This document shows, piece after piece, positions 10,301 through 23,400 of a stretch of DNA of 64,000 bases; position 1 is the stretch's first letter, and the number at the start of each line of letters is the position of its first letter. The DNA comes from Lampris incognitus (Eukaryota > Chordata > Actinopteri > Lampriformes > Lampridae): positions 103,137,936 through 103,201,935 of the forward strand of contig NC_079213.1 in assembly GCF_029633865.1 (NCBI RefSeq). Direction: 5' to 3'. The position numbers and the translations under genes are program-made. A model generated the notes under the pieces. It had not been told where the DNA came from. It saw nothing but the letters and a program-made list of their open reading frames with translations, and did not search any database.

Positions 10301-13300
10301 TGTGGAAGTTATCAGCCGATAAGTGTGCTGAACCAAGATTATAAGATCTTTACCTACAGTTTGGCAAAAAGAATTGGAAAAAAATCCTCCCTGAGATAAT
10401 GAGCCTATATCAGACAGGTTTTATTCTGCAAAGGCAGACACAAGGTAACATTTGGTGAACGCCACATGTGATTGAATGCACAGTAAAAAAATAAACTCCA
10501 GGCGGTATTATTGAGCCTTGATGTAGAAAAGTATTCTGATTGAGTCAATTGGGAGTTTTTATATAGAGTGTTACAGAAATTTGGATTTCATCAGACTTTT
10601 ATTAAAACTATTCAAGCATTGTATAATAGCCCAAGGGCAAGAATAAAAATAAATGGAGCCATATCAAACTCATTCAGCCTGGAAAGAGAGACCAGATAAG
10701 GCTGTCCAACAAGTCCATTACTGTTTGTAATGTTTATTGAAGCATTAAGTCAGGGATCACTCAAGATAATATTGGATCTATAAAAATGCTAGGTCAACAA
10801 TAGGGAATTTCTTTATTCGCGGATGACTTTAAAAAAAAAAGGTTTATTCTAAGTTTTCAAATACAAACAATACAATTCTGGAGAAAATTATGAACTCACA
10901 ACCCCTACTGCTCCCCACCCATTCTCCCCACAGACCCATCCAAAATCCCCCATCGTATTCCCAAACCCAGAGAGATCAATTTTGAAATTATTGTCATTCT
11001 TAGATGTTTTTAGTTCTGTCTCAGGCTATAAATTGAATATTTCAAAGACCCGAGTACTAAAATTCAATTACACGCCTAGCCAGATCATAAGCCCTAACTT
11101 CCAAATAAATTGGGATTTGGATAACATGAGATATCTAGGAATAAACATCTTAAAAGAATTAACAAATTTGTATACCTTAAATTTTAACCTGTTAAGTCAG
11201 AAAATAGAGGACAAAGAGATGGTATCTAATTCCAATATTAAGTTTTGAGTCGCAAATTGAGTCAGTAAAAATGATTGAAAAATTAATCATATTTGTTTCA
11301 GACTTCCTTTTTTTTCTAAATTTATTTCTGATTTCTCCCAATTTAGTGGCAAATCGCTCTCTATTATAATTCAAACACCCATCCTTGTACTGTATGCGTT
11401 CGTCAACTGCGTCTCTCCGGCCGGCAGTCTCGAAGGAGATGCCTCGCCACTCTCGTAACAAGGCGAATCCAGGCCGAATCACTGCTTATTCCAACACACC
11501 CAGAGATGCATTCATGTGACGAACACAAGCCGACTCTGCCCCCCTCCCGAAGACAGCATTACCAATTATCGCTGCTTCATCGAATCCAGCCATAGTTGGA
11601 TCTGACAAGACCGGGGTGTGAACCCCAGTCCCCAGTTGCCCACTGGCGACCGGGGTTAGACCGCTACACCACCATGGACCCCTTGTTTCAGACTCTTCCA
11701 ACTGAAATAACTGATAAACAATTCAACGAATGGGATAGATTAATATCGTGATACATTTGGCAAGGGATAAGATTTCAAACTCTTCAATTTGTGAAGAACA
11801 AGGGAGGACTTGCACTCACCCCCCTGCCTAAAGGACTATTATGTATCAGCCCAATTGAGGATCTTGTTTTGTTGGTGCAATTCTGACTACCAAGCGAGAT
11901 GTAAAGAAATTGAAGAGATTATGAATAACAGAAATGGGTAATAACTTCATCAACTTATCTCTGAAAACATGGTTAAATATTATCGCTAAGAGTGGCTTGT
12001 TTAAAGAGATAAAGATTTTGAGATGGTGCTCTCATGACCTTGCCTTTACCCCAAACAAATTGGATGCGAGCTATAAGAGATGGGCTACTTGAGGCCTCAC
12101 CTCATACTGTACGTTTTTTTAATCAGGTGACACAGCAATTTTCAGACATTGAACAGATGAGTTAATAATAGTGACTTTTTTAGATTTCTTCAGGTACGCC
12201 ATCACATAAACAGTTCTATCTTTGAGAGACAAAAGGCATTTGAAAACAACCTATTGAAAGTTTTTATTAGTGTCTATAGGACAAATTCAGGGCTTAAATC
12301 AATTTCAAGTCTATATAGGGGCCTTCAGGAGACTAAATTAGCAAGTACCACTTACATAAAACAAAAATGGGAAACGGAAACTAATTAACAGTTGCATTCC
12401 AGAGAAAGTCAGGACAAAAAATTATGAATTTCAATGGAGTATGACAAGCTCAAGCCTCATGGAGAGCATTTGGCTGGAAGCGTATTAGTAGATATTTTAT
12501 CACACCTGTTCAGAAGTCTAACCACTCAGGCTCTTCCAGCTGCTGGAGGAATTGTGGCTCCTAAGAAGCCAATCACTACCACTTGTTTTGGGCCTGTCCA
12601 AAAGTAAATATATTTTGGCGTTAAGATTTATACAGAATTAGTGACTATATTTGGGTCAAAAATTACTTTTAATTGGGATGAACTCCTTTTTGGGCTTCTA
12701 CATTCGACATCTACAAATATTAAATCAAATTACTACTTATCTAGAATACTGAGTATAGCTGCTAGAAATGCAATTACAATGAAATGGCTTATGCCAGACA
12801 CCTCACCTATAGAGGACTGGTGATATCATTTATAAAATATTTGTAATGGATAGAATAACCTTCTCCATGAGGCTCCAGGAAATTAAATTTGAGGAAATGT
12901 GGGGGAAGTGGAAAATGTATATTTCCTCAAAACGCCCTTCTTTTGTTTAAATGTATCTTTTTTTTTTAAATGTATCTTAAATAAAAAAAAAACAGCCTAT
13001 GTTCTACTATTGTATTCTATAATTACACTGTAAAAACGTGAAAAGATGGATCAGTAAAGGTATAAAGGTAAAGGTATCCAACTAAAGATTACTGTGTAAA
13101 CCGTTGCTATTATGGGATTCCAAATAAAGGAAAAAAATGCAAAAAAAACCCGAAAAACAACTTAGTGGTGTGTTAAGCTACTGACTTAAGCTATAGCTGC
13201 TAGCAGCAGCTGAGGGTGAGGTGGTGGTGAGGTTAGGTTGAGTTATTTGCATCCATCAATCCATCCTCCATCAAGTCTACCTTTGCTGGTGTGTTCTGTT

Positions 13301-14387
13301 GGAGGCCATGACAGCCAAAAAAGGGGTTCAGCACATCAGACAACTCTACATCAATACATACTTCAGCCTTTCAGTTAAACAATAACTGAGAAATACATAA
13401 TCTGAAAATAATAAAAAGATACCTTTGTTCTCAGACAGGCCCTGAATGTGTTCAATGTTGAGCGGCTGGCCAGGGATGAAGGACTGGGCTGAGCCCAAGT
13501 CAACGATCTTTAACTGTTTGCGGTCATTCACCAGCACATTGTCAGACTTGAGGTCCAGGTGGATGACCCGCCGGCCATGCAGATAGTCCACAGCACTCAA
13601 GATCTGAACCAGCAACTCTGCTACGTGCACCTCAGCATACAGATCCCTATGAGGAGAAAAATAGACACAAGCACTTTTGTCAACCTCAAAAATTAACATT
13701 AAACAATTAACTAATTAACATGAGTTGGTTAATACAGATTCTGATGCAACCTCCTTTTATCTTTGCTTGTTTCCTGTCTTTGTGTCTTAATTTTCAGGAA
13801 ATTAAAGGGAAGATTCATTGATTTTCAACCTTATCTCTGTTTATCTGCAACAGGGATTGAACATAAAAACACCTGCAGGTGTTCCCAATCGTTTCTGCAT
13901 CTCTGGGGCAGCAGTGAAACTAAAAAAAATTTCCTGTCCTCCAAGTGATGTATCGTAAGGTCAGTTGGCAGCCAGAAAAACTAAACATAACCTAGCAGGG
14001 TTTCTAATACTCTAATATACTCTAAACACACTGTTCAAAAGAGACATTCTCATTCTCTCAACTAAATTATGTTTCTGATGATGGAAATGAGGTACCACAA
14101 CATTAGCACAGAGGATTTTATGGACGACGATACAGAAGCTTGTGAAAAATGCATTCTGGTATGTGTAGGCGCTGTGGGAAAGACTATGAGCAGGAGCACA
14201 CTGATTTCTTAGTCAATATAGCACAGTGAGACTTTATTGCTTCAATCCACTACATTTTCACAAATTTTTGTTTTAAGTGCAACCCATTAAATATGGCTTG
14301 AAAAGTGGGCAGCATGCCTGTTTGCAGCACATTAGAATAGACATGAAATAGAGAGGAGTGCGATAGTGGTGGGGATAGGGTGGGGTT

Positions 14388-14426
<39 letters not shown>

Positions 14427-17400
14427 GCATCCATTAAAAGGCAGATTTGAATTCAGAAATGCAGAATGGCATATGTAACCACAACCCTGAGAGCAGGATA
14501 AGCAGTTCAGATAATGGATGGATGGATGGACGGATGGAGAATGGCATATGTATTAAAAAATGATAAACCTAAACATGGGATAGAAAAAAACAATAAATAA
14601 TATAAAACCTTTTGTATTCTTAAGCTTACCGCTGGGCCAGGCTGTAGAGCAGCTCCATGTCAGGGCAGAGCTCCTCCACCAGCAGCACGTAATGGGGGGT
14701 GATGTAGGCTTGGTGCAGCTGGACCAGGTGCGGGTGGTGGAGCCTCCTCAGCAGCCGGTACTCTCTCAGCACCATCTGCCTCTGCTCCGGCTTGTAGGGT
14801 GTGATCTTGGCGGCAAACATCTGCCCACTCTGTTCATCCTGACACTGAGTTAACACACTGAAGCGACCCCTGAGAGAGAGAGAGGTTGCATGGCTAACTG
14901 GTGCCAATGAGGAAAGGTGGTAACTGAAATGTAGATCTCGCAGGTTGTTGAACAGTTTCCATAGTGGATTTTTAAAACAATTTTGCAGATGCATAAAAGG
15001 GGCAAAGTTATATTTTTATTTCCTTTTTCAATCTAATATTTACCTCTTACGGTGGAAAACTCTTATAGTGATCACATCCATCCAGGCCAATATAATCGAT
15101 AAGCATTCGATCACTTTAGGCAGAGTTGAGAGTTGAGTTGTTTTTGTTTTTTTTTGTGTTCTGGGTGGCCATCTAATTCACATGCATATACTTATTAAAT
15201 AATCATAATGTAACAAAAAATACAACTTCTCTCTTTTACTGGATTTAATGACTGAAAGAGCGTAGCTCTCTGTCAGTTACTGTGCTGTAACAAAACATCA
15301 CCTGCCTCAAACAGGAATTTAAAATTAGACTACAGGTTCCAGTAATATGGCTTAGCATTGTCTACAGTAAATTTTTTGATAAAAGTAGGTCGAGGCCTGA
15401 AAATGAAAGTAACCTGGGTAGTTTAGGCTATCTTGTGATTTTGGAGGGGGATTTTCAGAGCGGAGGTGGCATTGTTCAGTGTCATGGGAATAAGGGAAAA
15501 AGTAGCTAAACATGTGAACATTGATTTAAATGTATTCTTTTATTTTTTTAATAATAGACCCAAAATGATCATCAAGTGGACTGTTTGATCACAAAAACCC
15601 AATAATTTAATCCACGTTAAACAGGAATGATTCTATCCGGCGGCTTTTCATCATTCTAAGCAGTTTCCACTGTACCTGTTTTTATTGAGGTAGACAACAT
15701 TGTGACCAGTTTTACAATTGTGCCCTCTCTATGGTGCAAAGTCTGAAAGTAAAAGATGAATTAAAAGGAAAAAGGCATAACATCAACTGAAAGCAAATGC
15801 AATGTTCCTTATCTCATCATCAGCCGCTTCTCCGGGGTCGGGTCACAGTGGCAGCAAGCTAAGTAGGGCACTCCAGACATCCCCCTCCCCACCAACGCCC
15901 TCCAGCTCCTCCTGGGGGGATCTCAAGACATTCCCAAGCCAGATTGAACATGTAGTCCCTCCACCGAGTTCTGAGTCTACCCCAGGGTCTCCTCCCAGTT
16001 GGACGTGCCTGGAAAACCTCCAAAGGAAGGCACCCAGAAGGCATCCTAATCAGATGCCTGAACCACCTCAACTGGCTCCTTTCGACACGAAGGAGCAGCG
16101 GCTCTACTCCAAGCTCTCTCTGGATGTCCGAGCTCCTCACCCTATCTCTAAGGCTGAGCCCAGACACCCTACGGAGGAAACTCATTTCAGCCGCTTGTAT
16201 CTGCGATCTCACCCTTTCTGTCACCACCCAAAGCTCACTACCCTGGTACCCTATACTCCCGCAGCCCCCCCCCCCCCACACAGAGTGCCCCAGGGTACAT
16301 GGTCGTAAATCTTTTCCAAGTCCACAAAACACATGTAGACTGGCTGGTCAAACTCCCATGCCTCCCTCAGCGCTTCCGCAAGGGTAAAAAGTTGGTCTGT
16401 TGTTCTACGGCCAGGACGGAATCCGCATTGTTCCTCCTGGATCCAAGGTTTGACAATCAGTCGAAGCCTCCTTTCCTGCACCTCCTTTCCCAAGAAATTA
16501 CAACAGCAGAGCTACAGCACCTCATCCAAAAAAGGGAAACGGGGCCCCCTCCTGGAGCCAGACCTGAGAAGGGAGCTCGCCGGTGAGCATCTGGTGGCTG
16601 GGCCTTGGCCTATGGGGCCTGATTGGGCCCAGCCTGAAAAAGCAACATGGAGCCACCACCCTGTGGACCCACCACCTGCGGGGATGAGCATTGGGGTAGG
16701 GTGCAATGCAAGCTGGGCGGCAGGCAAAGGCAGGGACTGGAGCGTGCCGACTTCTGGCATCGCAGACTGGTCCTCGGGACGTGGAATGCAATGTTTCTAT
16801 CCTGTCTTTTTTTGTTTGCATCCACCTGCCGCCCAATGACTATTGGAATAGGCTCCAGCATTCCGCGACCCCAACTGACCCTTTGCTAAGGCCCACCCCC
16901 CTTAGTTACCGTTGCTAAGTCTGTCAAGCTTTAACGTTATTTTACGGTTAATAACAGTAATTACTTATCTTGGAGCAGACAAAGCTGTGTTTGTTGATCT
17001 TTGAGGGGTTCAACTGGATTTGACGACATCCACATAGCTTTATCCACAGCCTACACTTTTCAGGATTTGATTTTGGTTTTGGGAAGGAAAAAAAACATAC
17101 ATCTTCTTCCAACCTCTCCGGGTAATGAGTGTCACGGTTACAAGTGCCCAGGCCAACATTTAACCATAACTAGCTAAAAGTCTACAAAACCAGCTCGAAA
17201 ATTAAGAAACTCTGAAACTTTTGCATTGGACTCAACGGAGTGCCGCCATAAAAGTGTCGGACCTCTGTCAGAGCCTGTCCTATGCTGTGCTGTGACTGGC
17301 CAGTCTGCATTTCGGGAGGGCGTGGCTTAGTGAAGGGTGAATTGGGAAAAGTGGCTTGGATAATGGATGGATAGATGTTTCTATCAAATCAATGTCTCAA

Positions 17401-20400
17401 TCAAAGCAACAGGAAAGGAGGGAACATATAGCTACAACTTTTTTTTAAAAGTTGCTGTCTTGAATTTTTAGGACAACAGGTGTTTATCAGAATCTTACCT
17501 GCTGATCTCTGAGAGGAAGTTGTAAGTTTTGTTGGGAGGCGGTCGTCCTGACCCGCCAACCTTTGTCTCCGGTGACTCAGTCTGGATGAGAGGAATGTGA
17601 ATCTCTGTAGGACAGAATTAATTCATTTGTTTATAAGATATCTTAATGTACTGTGAATACTCTCTTGCAAACAAATACAAACAAGTGGGAACCCTCATGC
17701 AAAGAAATGCAGGTTTTTATATGTTCTGCTGCTTGTGTATTTAAGACAAAATAACTAATCCCTAACGATCCAAATCATGACCATACACTGATCAGTCAAA
17801 ACATTAAAACCACCTGAGGCCACTGCTATCAGGGAATACCATTGTTTTGTATTTTTGTAGTTCCTCATTTTAATATGGAACTTAAGATCGCTGTGAAGTA
17901 GGAAATTCCTGGGAAAAATTTATGACACATAGTGGTGTGTTTTTAATCTTCACCATAGAAGGCAAACGGGGAAGAAGGGTCTAATAAGCCTAACAAGCAG
18001 ATATGACAGAACAAGCTGGTAGAAGACCTTTACCAACAGCTAGTACAACTTCACCAAGTAAAACTCAGGTTCAATAGTGTTTTTTTTTTTGTTTTTTTTG
18101 GCAGTGGGGAAGGTGCTGATACACCTAAGTTGATTCTGATTTTAGCTGGTCACATTTCAAAAACATTTCTTTAAGAAATGTCACACAACTGCATGACATT
18201 ATGTCAAACAATCTCATACATTAAGAACCAGCATCTTAAGGTAAAAAAAACAAACAAACAAACAACAAACAGTATTTCTCCTTGCCTTCAGGATGAGTGG
18301 CTATGACAACAGGGCTGGAAGGGTCACTGAAGGGTCCTGCCCCGGTCTTGGAGATGCAGCCTACCCTGAAGACGTGTGAAGACCCTCTGGGTAAATCCTT
18401 CACCACATAACAGCAATCTGTCACGTCCTCTGACAGCAGCCTCCACTCCCCACCTGAGGAAGCATGCAGTATGTTAAGATCAAGATAATATTCATCTCAT
18501 TAATTAATAACAAGATTAATCAATATACTCATTCTAGTCTCTACTAAATTTTGAGTGCAGTTTATCAATGCGACAGTTTGACAAACGGGAGGATTTGTCA
18601 TGTAAATTTGAAAGTAAAGAACAGTGTACATCCTTGACTAAGCTTTCTAGAAAGAAGGCCTGTAACAATGGAAAGTGTCTTTTTTGCACATCTCAATATA
18701 AATTCTGTCAAATCCTCACTATGTCTAAAGCTGGGAACACATCAGGTGATTGATTTAAAGGCCAATTATTAGGGATGAGAGAGAGCAGCTGTGATACAAT
18801 GATACGATCTTAAAATTAGTCGTCATGGCCAAATCAGGGTTATAATTAGTAGAGTTGGGTACCGTTCACATTTGAACTGGTACCGGTACCAGTACTGATT
18901 CAAATATGAATGGTATCCAACCCTACCGATTGTAACCGATTACAGATTATAACCCTGATTGGCCATGATGAAGGATTTTAAGATTGTATCATTGTATCAC
19001 AGCTGCGCTTTCCCAACCCTAATAATCGACCGGTACTGGTAACAGTAACAGTACCGGTTCAAATGTGAATGGTACTCAACACTACCAATTATAACCCCGA
19101 TTTGGCCATGACAACTGATTTTATGATCGTGGAGAGTCTGCAGTGGTCTTTGCAAAATAGGTCAGGTCACCATGGACAGTCGTCACGTGTTAACTTGTGT
19201 GAGGGGGAATTAAGATTCAAATCACTCAACGTCCGATCGAACCTTCAATCAGTCTGAGCCGTCACAATAATATCAAAAATGTTTGATTTTTATGGCTAGA
19301 ATATGAACAAATCTGAGCTCATCAGCAACTGTGTGTTCCTCTTTGACTGAAGTCGGAACAGGTATGTTTGTCTATGACTGTAATCCGTGAAAGTCGGTTG
19401 TTAATGTACGATGTCGAGTCTTTTCCCAGTTGGATAGGGCTTTAAAAGTCTTCTAGTGTGTTCCTAGCTTAATTCAAACACTTAAGTTATAAACAGAAGT
19501 TGACATTTATTGGTTTCTATACTGCTGTATCACCATTGTCACCCACCCTCTGTACAGCACTGAACACAATAAACAGGAGGGTCAGTGGACTGGACAGGCT
19601 TCCACACCAACAGGAGCCCACCTCCTGCCAAATGGATCACATCGGCTCTGTTTGGGCGATATGGCACATCTGAGAAAAGAAGTGAATGTATCACAGAGAC
19701 ACAGAATTAATCATATAGTGAAATAAATAACGACTCGGGGCAGTTCGCAAAGGGACAGAATGGAACTTGTTGTATACCTTTAGTCTTCTTGAATGCAGGT
19801 ATTTTGAAGGCGGACAAGAATTTGGAAGCCTTCTTTTTGGGACTCTCAATGCCAGTGCTCCGCTCCTTATAAGGTGAGGTGGGAGATAAGGCTTTTACTA
19901 TTGGTCCTGTGACACAGAGCACACAACACAACACAAAAATGTTGTAAAGACTGGGCCAGATCCAATAATTGTCAAATATACCGTATAAGATTTCTTGATA
20001 GTACTGCAATGCCGTCACAGTAGCTTCAGGAGAATGATGTGTGGTTGCTTACAATATGTTTTTTCTTTTAAATCCAAAACACTGCTTTAAATTTATTTGC
20101 TTTTTTATGTCTTGCTTTTCTTGAAATGAACACTTGTCAACAAAACTTCCCTCTTAAAGATAATGGAAATAAAATCTTTCTGACTTGCAACAGCTTACCT
20201 CCTTTACTCAAGCCTTCCTTACTGGAGGATCTGGTGAAGAGCTTGGTGAGACTGGAGGCTGAAGCTCTCATCCTCTTCCTCAGAGACATGGTGGGGGTGT
20301 CTGGCTTCATGATGTCCCCAAGGGTGGGTCCCAACTCTGTGTCCTCCAGCTCGGAGTAGGAATGTCCAGTCCAAGACTGCCTACGGAAGAGCTTCAGCAG

Positions 20401-23400
20401 TCCCAGTTTTGGTGATCTTCCTGTAGGAGGTCTGGCTTCGAGGGCAGGAGCTGATGCATGTCTCTGGAGGCCCTGACCTTCCTTCTTGTCACGGGCCCTG
20501 GGAGGCCTTTCCGGGGCCTGGAGAGAAGAGAGGCTGGGGCTAGGGCTGGGGTTCACCGGGAGGATATTCTCCAGATGACTTTTGCTCCTCGAGGTTAAGT
20601 TAGGGTTGGAGCGTGTACGATTCCTTGGTGGTGCCTGAGGAAACAAGCTCCTGGGTTTGAATTCTTTCTCCATCTGTTGCAAAGAATGTGGGGGAGTCAG
20701 AGGCTCCTCCTGCTCATCATAACATCCTCCTTCTCCAGTAGTGTATCTGTCTGCAAAACGACCATGGCTCAGTTCCTCGCAGGAACCGAGTCGACTGGAG
20801 GACTCTGAACCTCCGTGTTCCAGGATATATGACTCAGTGAGGGATCCCTGGGAGCTGGTGAGATTCTCTCCCTCTGTGAGGTACTGATCCAGCCTGGGGC
20901 TTCTTGAGCCAAGAGATAGTCCAACAGCCATGGGATGCCTTTGTGTTGGTGCAACAGAACCTCTTCTCCTGGGGGTCCAACCAGCACCTGGCAGGGCCAG
21001 CAAGGTTCTTCCTACCATTTCATCATCTGTGAAATCCTCCCTCAGACTCTGAGTTCCCTCTTCATCACCTGGCTTCTCGCACTGGGGTGAGATGGGAGAT
21101 CGTTGAGAAAACTCATCGAGGGATCTGCTCCTCCTATGAGAAGGTAATTTAGAGTGGGTGAGACCCACGCCACTGTCAAAGGAACAGGACTTCAGCATGG
21201 CGGGCTGGACAGACCCCCATCTCTGGCCCCGGCTGGTTTCCGTCTCATCCTCCACATACTCAATGAGAGGCTCATTCAAGCGTCCCGACAGGCTCCTGCG
21301 GAGAGGCTTGCGACCCCTCTCCTGCTTCTTGGCCTGGAATTTGTCCCGTAGTGTCATGTGCCTAGCGGACATGGGGGAGAGCTGCTGAGAAGTGTTGTAG
21401 AAGGTGCTCCGTATTACGCTGCCACGAGGGATGCGACCCCCATCACTCCCCGAGCCCTCGTCACCTTCAGACAAGTAGAGGGATGGACTGCTGTCCCTGC
21501 TGATGCGACGCTCCCTCTGCGGTGTCTGTTGGAACGACATCTCTGAGGACCCAATTGACAGCCGGCTCATGCTCCTCTCCAATACACTCATCCTCCCGCT
21601 CACCTCCTCATCCTCTTCTTCACCCAGTGTGACTTCCTCCTCTTCCTCTTCGTGTAAGCGGAGTTTGGTGAAGGGCTCTGGGATCTGGTCTCTTTCTATT
21701 AGGGGGTCATAGTCTTCCTCTGTCTCTTCTTCCTCCTCTTCGGTTGGGCTTTGGTGCTGGAAGAAGTCCCAGGAGTCCGCCTCGTCGTACTCTGATGATG
21801 AGCTGCTGCTCAAGGAGCTGCTGCTGTGCTCCTGTGGCTCTCGTGGGACGGTTATGGCAGTGTCTCTGAGTGGGGCATCCAGGAGCTCGGAGATGGGCCT
21901 CAGCGTGAGCACCGAACCAATGCAGGTCAAAGAGCGCTGGGTAAAGAGGGAGCGGAAGAGAAGCTGTTTACAAAAAGAGCAATTTAGCACTTCATTTAAA
22001 TTTAATATATTTAGCTGAGATCCTTTTGCCGAGAGAGTGCTGCAGAAGAATTAGTTTAAATTCCTAAATTACAACATACTAACTAGGGGATGGGACTTGG
22101 CATGTATTTCCTGATTTGATATTACAACCATACATTAGTGCCAATTCAATACGTATGGAAATTTTTTGAATATAACAATATGTAAATATTGTGATTTGAT
22201 ATTATGAGTTGTTGAGGCTCCCTCCCCTTATTTACAGTAAAACGTGAAAATGCAATAATCACAAGAAATTATGGAACCAAATGCATTTATTTGAAGCCCT
22301 GTGTGTTACAAATACTTTAAACGTGAATATATGTAAAGTATGCTTCCCTGAGCAAAGCATTCAAACGATTCAGTTTCAACCACTGAGAGATGTAGAAATC
22401 ATGACATCAAACCTCTTCACAGCATCTGTTTATGGTGAATCAACACTGTGATTCAGGGGAAATGCTGGGATATTAAAATCATTATCGCTGGGCGACCAGG
22501 TAGTGTGGCAGTGTATTCCATTGCCTACCAACATGGGGGTCGCCAGATCGAATCCCCGTGTTACCTCCGGCTTGGTCGGGCGTCCCTACAGACTCAATTG
22601 GCCATGTCTGCGGGTGAGAAGCCGGATGTGGGTATGTGTCCTGGTTGCTGCACTAGCGCCTCCTCTGGTTGGTCGGGGCGCCTGTTCAGGGGGGAGGGGG
22701 AACTGGGGGAAATAGTGTGATCCTCACACGTGCTACATCCCCTGGTGAAACTCCTCACCATCAGGTGAAAAGAAGCAGCTGGCGACTCCACATGTATCGG
22801 AGGAGACATGTGGTAGTCTGCAGCCTGCAGTCCTCCTTGGATCGGCAGAGGAGGTGCAGCAGCGACCAGGACAGCTCGGAAGAGTGGGGTAATTTGCCAA
22901 ATACAATCCCGGAGAAAAAGGGGGGAAACATCCAACAACAAAAAAAAAAAGAAAAAAAGAAAGAAACCAAGCACACCTGTGATCAGACTGAACTATAAGA
23001 CCTTGGGTCTATGATACTTTAGAGAACCTCAGATTTAGGTTTCGGCAGAGGGGGTGGAGCAGCGACCAGGATAGCTCGGAAGAGTGGAGTAATTGGCCGG
23101 GTACAACTGGGGAGAAAAAGGGGAACCCCCTCCCCAAAAATGAATAAAATTGTCATCGCTTAGCATCATAATTTTACACTGAATCGACCCCCCATCCCGT
23201 ATACTAACCAACTCAACAAAAGGATAAGTTGGCCAAGTTGTGTTTGAGTACTTAAACAAATCCCTCGCTCATGTCTCTTTGTCCTTGGTTTTTGAAAACA
23301 ATTTCGTGATTGACTACTGATTTTGGATTATGGACCTCGGACTATCAACAACAGAGATATCTGGCTTGGACCGCTGTCTGGATTGCGATGCTGATTTTTG

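Larger units (their letters stand above)
6270..13135 (+). mobile_element. L1-like LINE, degenerate, with three nested insertions
   Basis: In order: an ORF1-like piece (6523-6765) with a coiled-coil-like [20 protein letters not shown]; endonuclease remnants about 7770-8390 ([16 protein letters not shown]); an RT with [12 protein letters not shown] (about 10,110) and [20 protein letters not shown] (about 10,270); a FADD-type box at about 10,815; and [12 protein letters not shown] (about 11,035). Many stops and shifts kill it. The C-terminal region continues to about 12,820 and the tail ends GGGATTCCAAATAAAG. It is interrupted at 8774-9503, 9725-9986 and 11305-11682. The L1 clade call rests on the RT motifs. 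Confidence 0.75.

Noticed and set aside
15802..16308. A 168-codon + strand frame rich in Pro and Ser
   Set aside because: It is the antisense of the LINE RT C-terminus on the - strand, which carries the recognisable motifs.
22490..22620. tRNA genes (A- and B-box-like motifs here and at 9.9, 11.6, 30.4, 54.0 and 56.2 kb)
   Set aside because: No cloverleaf can be closed; each motif pair is the head of a SINE with body, tail and usually target duplications.
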